In this document: piece by piece, positions 34,116 to 44,894 of the stretch
Numbering within the stretch: position 1 is the first letter of the stretch
How the letters are laid out: each line of letters begins with the position of its first letter
NCBI GenBank assembly: GCA_012861695.1
Contig: JAAOOA010000027.1
Location: 248,001-312,000 of the forward strand
Source: Trematomus loennbergii
Lineage: Eukaryota > Chordata > Actinopteri > Perciformes > Nototheniidae
Direction of reading: 5' to 3'
DNA length: 64,000 nucleotides
Translations under genes and position numbers: made by a program
The notes under the pieces: model-generated
The model's input: the letters and a program-made list of their open reading frames with translations, nothing else
Databases searched by the model: none
Told to the model about the DNA's origin: nothing

Positions 34116-35457
34116 TGTGAGCAAGCAAATAGGCTATGTGTTATTTTTTTTGTAATGTTGCACTTACCTTGCTTCTATGCAATCAACACTTTTAAACATG
34201 TTTCAAATGTTTGTCAAATGTTTGCCTATTACATTCAGAGAGACACAATGCTTATCTGCGTTTCCTAATTACACTGTGATGTAAACAGTGATGTAAACAC
34301 AGTAAAGTGACACTGTAGAGCCAACTGTGTGTAAAGCGTGCACTGAATAATATGAGCATCCAGTCGGGGTCACAGCCGGACCCCGCTCTGATGCGACTCA
34401 GGGCTGGGACCACCAAACAGCTGACTGGTGTATTTTTTATATTTTTTATACAGGTCAACGTTGTGAGGAATGTTTTTGTTGTTTTTCCTCTCAAAATAAA
34501 AGAAGAGATTATTTGTCAAAGAGTGGGGTCTTCTGCCTTCGGTCTACATACATACAGATGTGCAACATGGGGAAGGGAGGAAATTGAAACCAGATCAGCA
34601 ATGTAAGGGTTAAACGGGCTCTCTTTCTCTCACACACACTGCACACATACAGGATGTGACAAAAAAAGAACACAGAGCCCCCATTGGGATTCCAAGAAAA
34701 AGTGAAGTAAAAGGCCACATGAGGCCACGCTGAGACAGAGGCCATGCTGATCTCACAGATCAAACCTGCACTGAGCCCATATGGCCCTCTCCGAGGACGG
34801 ACAGACGCGCAATGGATGTCGATAGATGTTAATCGATGTTGATTGTAAAGTTTTGCATGTTTACAGGGACTGTCGGAAAAAGCAAGAAGCTCATATATCT
34901 ATATATCTGCTCTTCTGCCTAAAGATTTCTATAGTTTTATTATACATATGATTTAGTGGGAATGCTGTTAACAGCATAACTTTAATAATTCCAGAGATAC
35001 ATCCCATAATACATCACATTTTTAACTATTGAAGTCAATGGAGAAATTCTTCAGACTTCAACTGCTAACTGTTCCTTCATACTTTCACTCAGAAACCTCA
35101 TTCCAACTTTAAAATGTTACACATCTTTCTGACATTATAACACAACTTTTAAATCTGAATCTTACTTTTAGAGATATTAAACATTGTTCAGACCTTGGTA
35201 AAGAGGCTTTCTTCAGATTTTAACATTACTAGAGTGCATGATGTCAAAGCTAGAGGGTAGGAAATCTTGAAATTTGCCTTCATATTTTTTTTAAAACTGC
35301 CATAATTCCCAAACCCTACATTCCTGAGACATAATTTCTCATGACAAACGTAGGAAAACATCTCGTAGCTTGAAAAATGACAAACAATTAAGCAAAAATA
35401 ATTAAACAAAATGCCTCTTGAGGGCATGAAGTGACAAAAACCTTCAACATGTCTCAA
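34116..35457. other. Intergenic stretch without assigned feature
   Basis: AT-rich; short frames only. I see no gene or bounded element. Confidence 0.4.
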
Positions 35458-35459
35458 TA

Positions 35460-36167
35460 GAGAACCGCAGTGACGCGTCCTAAAACCCTGAAGTAAGTTA
35501 GCATTTTTACCATGTCCGGTTCCTTCGACAAAAAGCAATGCAATTTCTCCATAGGATTTTGGAAAATAGCTCGAAATAAGGTCTGTGTTTGACACAAATT
35601 GAAGAGACAGATCACGTTTTGTTCTACGACATTAAATACATCAGCTGGTGATTTTTGATGAGTTTACGTGTCTGAAAAACGATGGTTTTTAACATGTGGC
35701 TGAATAGGACTACAGAAGTTGTCCAGGCCGTTTTACGTCATTACAACGAACATGTAAACACTCCCGCTAAGTTTGTTTGCCCTGTTCTGCTTGAAAGCAA
35801 GTACCTGCCTCCTGCAAACTGTTCAAACAAACGCTTCAACTTGTACCATTTAGAATCTGTATGTTTGAATATGGATCTTAAGTTGGCGTGACGTTGAAGC
35901 AGCGACCCTGCTGTAGTTAGTTTATAGCATAACGTTAGCATTTTGCTTCTGGTGACTAGATTTATGATTCGAAAATTATAAAAGTAGGGTAGACATGTGG
36001 ATATTATCCGGCTGAACAAAACGTGATCCGTCTCTTAAATGTGTGTCAACCACAGACCTTATTTCGAGCTATTTTCCAAAATCCTATGGAGAAATTGCAT
36101 TGCGTTTTTGACGAAGGAACCGGAAGGAGTTTAATTCCGGGTTTTAGGACGCGTCACTGCGGTTCTC
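35460..36167. mobile_element. Element with 165-bp terminal inverted repeats
   Basis: 708 bp. The left arm from gagaaccgcagtgacgcgtc to about 35625 (gatcacgttttgttc) matches the reverse complement of the right arm (about 36003-36167) with few differences. Possible target duplication TA at 35458-35459 and 36168-36169, though palindromy makes the edge ambiguous. The middle has no conserved frame. Sequence near 44560-44580 (gctgaacaaaacgtg) is related. Confidence 0.8.
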
Positions 36168-36514
36168 TATTAAAGCCCATTGTAATTTCAGGCTGATATT
36201 TCCTCACAGCAGCAGCCGCACACCTTTAGTTAATCTGCCAAAAAGGCCACATTATTGACCCGAAAGTACACAAAAAGCACACTTCAGATACTCAAGGTCC
36301 TTGAGATGCTTCACGCTTTGAAATTTCACCGATATCTGTTACGGTTCTTCAACGAAACGTTCACATGTAACAGGTTTATCTCTCATTCAGAACAATGCAA
36401 ATGCTCTCCTCTCACTGATTACTGCACATTGACACGTCGTTAGCTCAAATATAAACACCTGTGTCATGGAACACGATGATGTCATAACTCCAACTGACAT
36501 GCTCAGAGCAGCAG

Positions 36515-37235
36515 ACTTCAGATAATGGTTAATGGTCCTGCCCTCAACAGCTCTACGTCAATTATGGGGTGTCATCATATGCCGTTTCCATGGAAACGCA
36601 TCCCTCGTCATAAAAGACGATGTCGCTATACATTAACTCCTATGAAAATGTTCAAAAAGTGCTCAAACTTCAGTGAAAATGCTCCAAACGCCCCAAAACT
36701 TCACAGGTTTGGTAACGATGCAGCCATCAACGCATCTAAGCATATTGGGGTGTCATCAATGCCGTTGCCATGGCGACCGACCACTCGCCATGAAACACGA
36801 TGTCGCTGTAAGTCCAATCGACACGGTCCAATCGTCCCCCAATCTTCACTTGTATATCACCGTCCATGCCTCAACAGCTCTACGCCAAATCTGAGATCTC
36901 ACCATATGCCGTTTCCATGGAAACGCATCCCTCGCCATAAAACATGATGTCGCTATAACTCCTATGAAAATGTTCCAAAAGTGCTCAAACTTCACATGTG
37001 TGCTAACAGTCCAGCCGTGAAGACATCTACGGGACAGTTTTGAGATTTCTTCAAATGCCGTTGCCATGGCAACACAATGCTCGCCATGAAACACGGTTTT
37101 CTCATAACTTCAGTGAAAATGCTCCAAACGCCCCAAAACTTCACAGGTTTGGTAACGATGCAGCCATCAACGCATCTAAGCGTATTATGGGGTGTCATCA
37201 AATGCCGTTGCCATGGCGACAGATCATTCACCATC
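36515..37235. repeat. Five imperfect tandem units of about 147-180 bp with CCATGG palindromes
   Basis: Units share ctccaaacgccccaaaacttc or a variant, gtaacgatgcagccatcaac, and the palindrome at 36584, 36764, 36911, 37060 and 37207 (spacing 180, 147, 149, 147). The palindromes are gtttccatggaaac (two), gttgccatggcgac (two) and gttgccatggcaac (one). Confidence 0.9.
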
Positions 37236-37556
37236 AAGTTAGTTCAAAAGTTTGCAGTTCAAATATTCTGCTGCTTTTCCAAGCCTTTTTACTTTCTTTT
37301 CTTCTCTCATCACACATTCAAGCCCCCAGTGTTCATGTATCATTTCTATCTAAATTCTTCACTTTCTTCTTACACATTACATTTCAGCATAGCAGTTTAG
37401 CGTCAGCTTTTCAGCATAAAGCATTCCCACTAGCAATTTCTTCAGGAATTGCATTCTCTAGTTTAATATGTTTTTACCCGAGAGATGCTGATTCTAAACT
37501 ATGCCTACCAAATGTTACCATTTCCTGAGGGGGGTTGGTCCTGAAGTTTTCCGCTG
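37236..37556. other. Stretch without assigned feature
   Basis: Pyrimidine-rich AT sequence; no gene seen. Confidence 0.4.
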
Positions 37557-37678
37557 TAAACTGAAAAAACTGAAACGTTGATTTTAATTAAATGTATTAT
37601 GTCGACCAATTTCACATAACTGTATTAGGTTAGTTGAAAGCAATAATAATCAGTTTAAATACAAATATTAGGTTCAAC

Positions 37679-40280
37679 TTAACCTCTTAAGCCCTGAACC
37701 TGTTTTTCGGGTTCATGCTCGAAAATGCCACTAACACAACAAAAAGACTATATCTTCACTTCTAAAAGGGGTAAATTAATAATCTTTTTTGTCAAAGCAA
37801 GGTTACATCTGTGAGTTGGATGGAGAAGTGTCAGAATCAATATAGATGTTTTTATTTTAAAGTAAATTCATATGGAACATAGTAAAAACATGTAAATTCT
37901 AATCTCCGCCTAAAAAAAACATTACTTATAGTGAAAACCACCCTTGAATGATGGGTTAGTAGACTAAAAGCTTTAGGAATCCAAACTATAACATATGATA
38001 AGTACCCTGTATCAAGATTGATGCAAAACAAGTGACAATTGACCTTTTAGAGAGGTTTAGAAAAATAAAGTCCAGGCGGACTCACCTCTGGGTAATTTGG
38101 GAACCATCAGTTCCATTTGACCTTTTTCACTGTAAAAATCCTTTTATTACTTTGAATTATCACTATAGGTATTCATTCCATCCAAATACAACTGTTGTAA
38201 AAAAAAATGAAGTTTGACTCCAACTGGAGCAGATTTATTTCAAACATTTTACAGATTTATTTCAAACATTTTACAAACACACTATACAATAAAACCACAC
38301 TCTAGATAGGTAGACTTTATACTTACCTCCTGAATGTAAAACTTTATACTTACCTCCTGAATGTTACAATATTTTGGCGGGCCCATGTTTTATTTCCCAT
38401 AAAATATGGGCCCGCATGTGAGTGGTGGGGGGTGGTGAGGTGCAGAGCCTTCAGCATATTCCAACATTTCTGCAGCAAGCTGCTCCCTGAAAGTCTTCTG
38501 TGTGTGTGGCTTTGTCCTGCTGGGGTCACTCTTCATCTTGTACAGCTCCTTGTGGAGAAGGAAGCTGTTCACAACTGCAATGTCCATAAAATGGTAAAAA
38601 AAGTCTTGTACCATTTCATCGTTTTGTGGAGAACGCTGTAGTACCCGATCAAAGCGTCAGACACATCCACGCCGCCCATGCTTCGGTTGTAGTCCAACAC
38701 AGCGTCAGGAACGGGAACAGTCTTTGTCTGCCACACACCAGCCTGGAAGTTATATGGCCATTTCTTCCTTCAGTAGTCCGATCGGTTGTGAACGGTGACG
38801 AGGCCTGAGAAAATTATAATAAGTTGAGGAATGTGAGGATGAGGCAGGTGTGGGCTGGGTGAAAGTAGACAATGGTGAAGCCATTTCATCCTCATCTCCA
38901 TCACTATGAAAACAAATGTGGAAAAACAAAGAGATTAGATTAATTCCTGTAATTCCTGTTTCCTTGGCAGTAAACATGCCATTTTGAGTGTGGTGAATGC
39001 AATACATTTAGTGACTATAGATGAACTGGCCTATACTTTTAGTAAATGTAACAGACAAGAAACACTATTTTTGTAAATAATCCCTCTAATTCCTGCCAAA
39101 CATGCCATTTTGAGCGTACATTACATTACATTACATTTAGCAGACGCTTTTATTTACTATATGAATAATCGTACACCAAATAAATAAGTAATAGATAAAA
39201 CAGAGAGATTACATACCTTTCCCGTGGTGGAATTTCATCATCAGAGTCACAACGCTCCGGGTTCCGTTCTGGCTGCAAGAGGTCCTCGTCGTCTGACTCA
39301 GAATCAACAGGTAACATGTCTGCATCGCTGTCAACATTAGTCACAATTTCCATTGCCTGTAAAGTAGTAAGCATATCTTTCCTGCAAGCCATTATTTGAC
39401 AAAAGTCAAAGTATATCTGCTGTCCGCTCTGTGCGCTCTGGGTCCTGCTGCAATTCCTGTTGTTTACGTAGTAAACACGGCGTAGAGTCTGCTGCGTAAT
39501 GGGTCTGCCGCTGGCATTCATACTGTACACTTTACGCAGGACCATATCTATGGAACCATTGGTCGATTTGAGTGATTTACACCTTTTTCTTCACCATTAG
39601 ATCCAGTAGAATCGATGGGCAGTTCCCAAATCCACGTAAACATTACCATTGCGGACGTAATAGAGAAGCAAACGAAGAATATCTGAAAGTACAAGCCTTG
39701 ACTGCAAAACTTTATACCCAGTTTATTGCCATAAATATGATGATGTATTATCAGTACAAAATTCTACGTGACACAGACACATTGGATTAACCTTGAGCGG
39801 CGTTTTTTATTCCGTTGAACACAACTTTTGATCACAAATCAAAAAAGGTAAAATGTAATTATTGTAATATTTTTGAAACCGATTGTTGTTTACTTTCTCT
39901 TTTCTGGCTGAAAGCTCCGCAAATTCGGGTCGTACAGTGATGACACTACATGTATGGAATCTGTGGAGTCTCAGCTTTAATCGGATATCTTGTTTGTGCA
40001 GTTACGATAAGTAATAAGGGCATTTTGAGAGTGAGTGCTGTGCAAAAGTCCGTTAGCATTAGTTAGCATTTTTTCGCAAAATGATAATTCAGAGGCTTGG
40101 TATTACTCTTGTGTTTCTTTTAGCTAAAAATGGTTCATATCTTCAGTTAGCTGAGATTCTTCCCGTTAATCTGGTGCTACACATTAATAGTTTCATAAAT
40201 GTTAAGAAGCCCTGAGACATTGTCTAAAAAAAAACAGTGGGAGGGGTCCAATGGGGGGACCGCCGTGCTTAAGAGGTTAA
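37679..40280 (-). mobile_element. piggyBac-like element, internally deleted
   Basis: 2602 bp including TTAA at both edges (37679-37682 and 40277-40280). Inverted ends: cctcttaag at the left and cttaagagg at the right. Encodes remnants of a PGBD-type transposase on the minus strand. A fragment of the same family lies at 54540-54760. Confidence 0.8.
38390..39545 (-). pseudogene. PGBD-like (piggyBac) transposase, core deleted
   Basis: Minus strand. The N-terminal part (39545 to about 39216) ends in an acidic stretch, ESDDEDLLQPERNPERCDSD, typical of piggyBac transposase N-termini. A second part (about 38905-38750) reads DGDEDEMASPLSTFTQPTPA. The C-terminal part reads [20 protein letters not shown], then [19 protein letters not shown] and [19 protein letters not shown]. 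The frame shifts by one near 38605, in a T/A run. The catalytic Asp-rich core between acidic and C-terminal parts is absent, so it is non-functional. Confidence 0.7.
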
Positions 40281-40518
40281 TATTATTGCTTTCTACTAAC
40301 CTAATACAGTTATGTGAAATTTGTTGACATATTACATTTAATTAAATTCAACGTTTCAGTTTTTTCAGTGTATTTACACCCTCCACCTTAAGAAGGAGCC
40401 TCGTTCAGCTGAGAGTGAACGGGGTAGTGGTATTTTGAGCTTTACTTCTTTGTTAGTCAAGTGTTTGTTTTGTTACTTTGTTCTGTCTGATTTTCTGGCA
40501 GTGACTGTGTAAAACAAG

Positions 40519-40956
40519 CAGAGATGGGAGAAGTACTCACATTTTGGACTTTAGTAAAAGTAGAAATACCAAAGTGTAGGAATACTCTGTAACAAGGAAA
40601 AGTCCTGTATTCAAAATGTAACTCAAGTAAAAGTACAAAAGTATTGGCATTCAGATACAAGTATTCATTATGCAAATTGGCTCATTCGATTGATGTGTTT
40701 ATCAAAGCTGGTAAAGGTGGAACTCGTTTTAATTATTTACTGCTTGGTATAATGTGAATTTAATCCAGATACAGTACAACTAAAGTCTTATTCAAATTTG
40801 GATCATACTTTTTATCATTAATCTATATCTGCAAAGTAACTAAAGGTACTACACAAATGTAGTGGAGTAAAAGTACAATATTTACCTCTGAACTGTAGTG
40901 GGGTAATAGTACAAAGTAACAAAAAATGTACTTAAGTACAGTTACTTTACACCACT
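40519..40956. mobile_element. hAT-type MITE family E
   Basis: Starts cagagatgggagaagtactc, ends cagttactttacaccactg; full-length relative of 25147-25586. Confidence 0.75.
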
Positions 40957-41094
40957 GAAAACAAGTTTGCTTTCATTTAAGTAAAGACTGTTTCTGAAAC
41001 CTTTTTTCTGGGTTATGCAGTTGAGTCCTTTCCTGCTGGTGTCAGAGTAACACCGTGATAATATGAGCCTAATATAGTTCCATTATTAACATTG

Positions 41095-41240
41095 ACAGTG
41101 GTTGGCTTCACATTCCTGGGAGTACACATCCCAGCAGGCCTCACATGGTCTGTAAACACTTATTGCCATGTAAAGAACGCCCAGCAGAGACTGTACTTCC
41201 TCAAGTAGTTCACGTTCACACTGCGGCAGCCTGCATAGAG
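41095..41240 (+). pseudogene. L2-type LINE fragment
   Basis: The broken frame reads GFTFLGVHIPAGLTW, then NAQQRLYFLK and a stop, equivalent to the FRFLGVHITEDLTW region of the LINE at 12304/17255. About 145 bp only. Confidence 0.6.
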
Positions 41241-41406
41241 AAGTGCAAGAGAAGCAAGCTCTAGTGACTAAATAAAATATGTTAAAGCTTCTAGAAGTGA
41301 GTCTTGATATTATTTTTTTAATGACAATAAGTATAAATGTCAAGTTTAAATGCATTTGTATTAAGCGTGAGTTATAAAAGTGATTTTCATCTAAGGAGCA
41401 GTAGGC

Positions 41407-42085
41407 TTAAAGGTCCCATGTCATGCTTTTCTGGTTATTACCCGTCCCCTTGTGTGTTATGAAGGTTTTTCTGCATGTAAACGGTCTGCAGAGTCACAAA
41501 CCCTCAAAGTACACCCTGTAGGGAGTAAAACTCTAACACAGAGAAGACCTGTCTATGCTGCCCCAGAACGCCTCGTTGGAGATTTTTTTTTCTTCCTGGG
41601 TACAGTGACGTGCCCATACCCAAATGGACCCATTGGTCCAAATGGACCAATCCGTGGAGCCGTTACGTTACGTCCGCGGAGCCGTTACATTTGGACCAAT
41701 CCGCGGACTTCCTCACACACACACACTCAATCTTTTCTCAGCTGCCGCTCCACCGATTTCTCCTCCCTGAGATGGCGGGACGCGGCGAGGCTGTGAGTCG
41801 GTGTGTGAGCACACACACAAACTCCCAGCCAGGCTGCGGGTGTGTGTGTTCGGGCTGGGTTTTGCTGTGTCTCGCTGTCTCGCAGACGGCCACTGGGCTC
41901 ATAGGGAGGGGGGGGCAGGAGCTCCAACAAGCCGTGTAGGACAGAGCGTGAATACACATACTTTACAGAGATGCTGTATGAGAAACCAATGCGATGTTGG
42001 AAAATTGCACAATATAAATCTATTTTAGTAGACCTCAACAATGGAATTATGATCAGTAGAAATGGCCATGACATGGGACCTTTAA
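41407..42085 (+). mobile_element. TTAA-flanked MITE, family C copy 1
   Basis: 679 bp; left end ttaaaggtcccatgtcatgc, right end gccatgacatgggaccttta then a. Contains short tandem cggagccgttac units near 41653-41690. Other copies: 48901-49093 (right end only) and 60055-60942 (inverted). Confidence 0.85.
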
Positions 42086-42224
42086 ATACCATTACAAAGG
42101 GATTAATACAAGAAAAAATGTAGGCTTATCATCACAGATGGGTGAGGGGGTACTTATAGAATGGAGACCAGCTCAAGGGGTATACAGTACGAGAAAAAAA
42201 AGGTTGGGAGCCACTTGACTACAT

Positions 42225-42350
42225 GAATACAGAAGCAGTTAGGATTAAATGTCTTGCCCAAGAACACTTGACATGTGGACTGCAGGGGATCGAACCACTG
42301 ACACATGGATTGGTAGACGCCCATTTACCCCGAGCTTCACCTCGTATGTG
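42225..42350 (-). repeat. tRNA-derived SINE remnant
   Basis: On the minus strand the sequence contains agtggttcgatcccctgca, which includes a B-box match (ggttcgatcc), preceded by gctcggggtaaatgggcgtc in the A-box position. The gene-like fold is not preserved, so it is read as a SINE head. Confidence 0.5.
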
Positions 42351-44894
42351 TGATAAAAAGACAAAATGCAGTTGAAGATCCTCGTTGCAGAATACTTGTA
42401 CCGACACTGGACAATGACATAAAGCTTTGTAGTACTGCAGCCCATGCTTTTGTTTTATGATCCGTCATATACACCGTTTTTGAAACAGCAGCTAGTAAAA
42501 CTACAAGCCACTCCTCACTGGAAGCAGCCACACTACACGTTATCCAGAAAAGAAAATGTGCATTTATTTATCACAAAACAATACATCTGGTCATAGTTTC
42601 ATACACTTTCTGTTCAATTCTTGGCACACAATTCCAATACACAATACTATCTACCTGCTCTATCCTTTCCATAGTGTCTTTAGCAATTTATTTTTATTAT
42701 TCCTGAGGAAATCTGTTAATAATGTATTTGATATCCCCTCAAAATCCCCAAATTACAGGTCAATGTCACATTTTGCTACTCCCCAAAACAGCATGAAGAC
42801 AAACAAAAAGCCAATTGTTTGTGAATGGGGGTTACAAAACATTCAGTTACTTAAATGACCGCCATCAGAAGGTATTTGGGTTTAACAGAGAGAGGTACTT
42901 CACTTAAAGCAGCATACTGTGAAATAGCAGCTAAATGACCCCACACCATTTCTCACACCAGTACCAGTCCAAGCAGAAAACCCAGATTTGCACAGTGAAG
43001 ACTTTCGACAGGAGTTTAACAGCTTCAGCACATCTGGAACCTGTCAGCAAGGAGGGGGCCCTTGGGAGCCGAACTGGATCCGTTCTCATAACAAATCTTC
43101 AACACATGTCAGAAAACACTGTTACATACTGTTTTATGTAATCTGAAAATATTAGGGAGAAAATATAATTGTTCTTATTACGGTGGCTCTTTAACTCTCT
43201 AGCTGTATTGTGAGTATTGTGATTTTGTGTTGCAACTAACGTAATAAAATACAAATAAAATGTATTATAAACATCCAATATTAGATGTTTCATCCAGCCA
43301 CATCTGTTAATATAATATACTGTGACTCTGTTGTGTTGAAGTTTTTTCTCACTTTTGGACTTATTCCAAATCATGCAATATGGAAGGCATAATCATAACA
43401 CCATTAGGTGTGGCTGTAGTTCACTGTTGAATGCACACATATTGGGTTGACACGCAGATGCAGAACGTATAAATTGTCTAGGCTCTTTTCCATCTGGAGT
43501 GGAACCCCCCCCCTTCGGATAGAGTTTGGACTCTCACGTCCATGTTTGTCCGTGTTATGAGGACAGAGAAAACACATGGTTTCCTTTGTCCCTGCCTGCA
43601 TTGTGTTTTGTATGTCAGATGGCTGTACACCTATTACATCTAAGGTAATATAAGGATACTATCACCAAAGTACCCAGTTAACTAAAACACTTTAATGTGT
43701 TGCTCTTTTATTCTAAAATGTCTATTTATTTCACTGTACGTACATTAGGGTGCCAGTAGGAAACAGTATTTTAGCATTATCCGGTTTCTTACTTGAAATT
43801 ACACTGAAAACATTCGAGAAACCAATAGAAAACTAAAAAAGTCAAAGGACCAACAGAGGTTTTAAAATGTATCTTCAAGGGAGCCTGAATATCTGTAGCA
43901 AATGCACGGCACTCCATCCTCTACTGGTGAAGCTTATATATCGAAACCAAAAAATGGCCTGCTCCCGGGTCGGCTATGCGTGGAAATTTGTACCTTTTGG
44001 TGGCATTAATGGAGCCATCAAGGGATTTTAAATATCTGTAGCAAAAGTACGAAAGGTCAGGGGATACAGAAGTCAGTGAGATGCATCCACAATTGATTAT
44101 GATTTTATTACCAAATGTAAAGCAGTCTATTCATATATTTCAGGACACATAAAACATGCTGAATATACTAAGCAACCATTATTTAGAGAAGCAGAGACTT
44201 CTGGACACTCAATTCCACTCCTTTACAAGAAAGGAAATACAAAAAAAAGTGTTATCAATACAAGGATTGGCCCAGAACATTTCTCCAAGAAGTTACTTAC
44301 ATCAAGTAATTGACTATTTATAACATAGGTTAAAGTTAGATTTGATGTAGAGGGTTTTACTCGAAAACAGCGAAGCTAACAAATGTCTAAATGAGACAAC
44401 TAAACGTCATCGTGACGAACATTAGCCGCCTTTAGCTTAGCGGTTGTGACCTGAAGTCATGCAACCGTAAACAAATATTTAATTTATAGCCTAATGTTAG
44501 CCTTCTACTTCTAACATTTATGCTTCAACTATTATAAAATGTGTGTTAATGTGTTGAGATTATCCTGCTGAACAAAACGTGTAAGTATCATAAATGTATG
44601 ATTGCCACAGAGCAATAATCCAAAATCCATTGGAAAGTCCCATTGCTTTAATCGAGGGAGCCCTTGCTATGCTCGCTTCTGGGTCGGCCTGAAATACGTC
44701 CTCACTGCACCACTCTATTTACAACCTGTCATTGCAATCCATAGAGCCACACAAAATATACACCATCATCATACTTACTTAAGTGTATGTTGAAATATAA
44801 TTACAAATGTATTAATCAACATTATTATGACGTAATTTTCCAAAACAAAATGATGATCAAAGAGACAGCACCAAAACAAAGGAAGAGTCACATG
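42351..44894. other. Intergenic stretch between LINE/SINE remnants and amine oxidase copy 2
   Basis: No gene seen. 43860-44060 has an imperfect direct repeat (aatatctgtagcaaa twice). 44330-44700 is distantly related to the 165-bp-TIR element at 35460. The region next to 44895 will include the 3' UTR of amine oxidase copy 2. Confidence 0.4.

Larger units (their letters stand above)
37557..40372. mobile_element. Palindromic MITE split by a piggyBac-like element
   Basis: The left arm 37557-37678 (actgaaaaaactgaaacgtt ...) and the right arm 40281-40372 (... aacgtttcagttttttcagt) are inverted copies, about 90-120 bp each. They were one palindromic element before the TTAA insertion at 37679-40280. 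Confidence 0.75.

Noticed and set aside
42225..42350. A tRNA gene (B-box ggttcgatcc)
   Set aside because: No complete cloverleaf with matching acceptor stem could be read; better explained as a SINE head.
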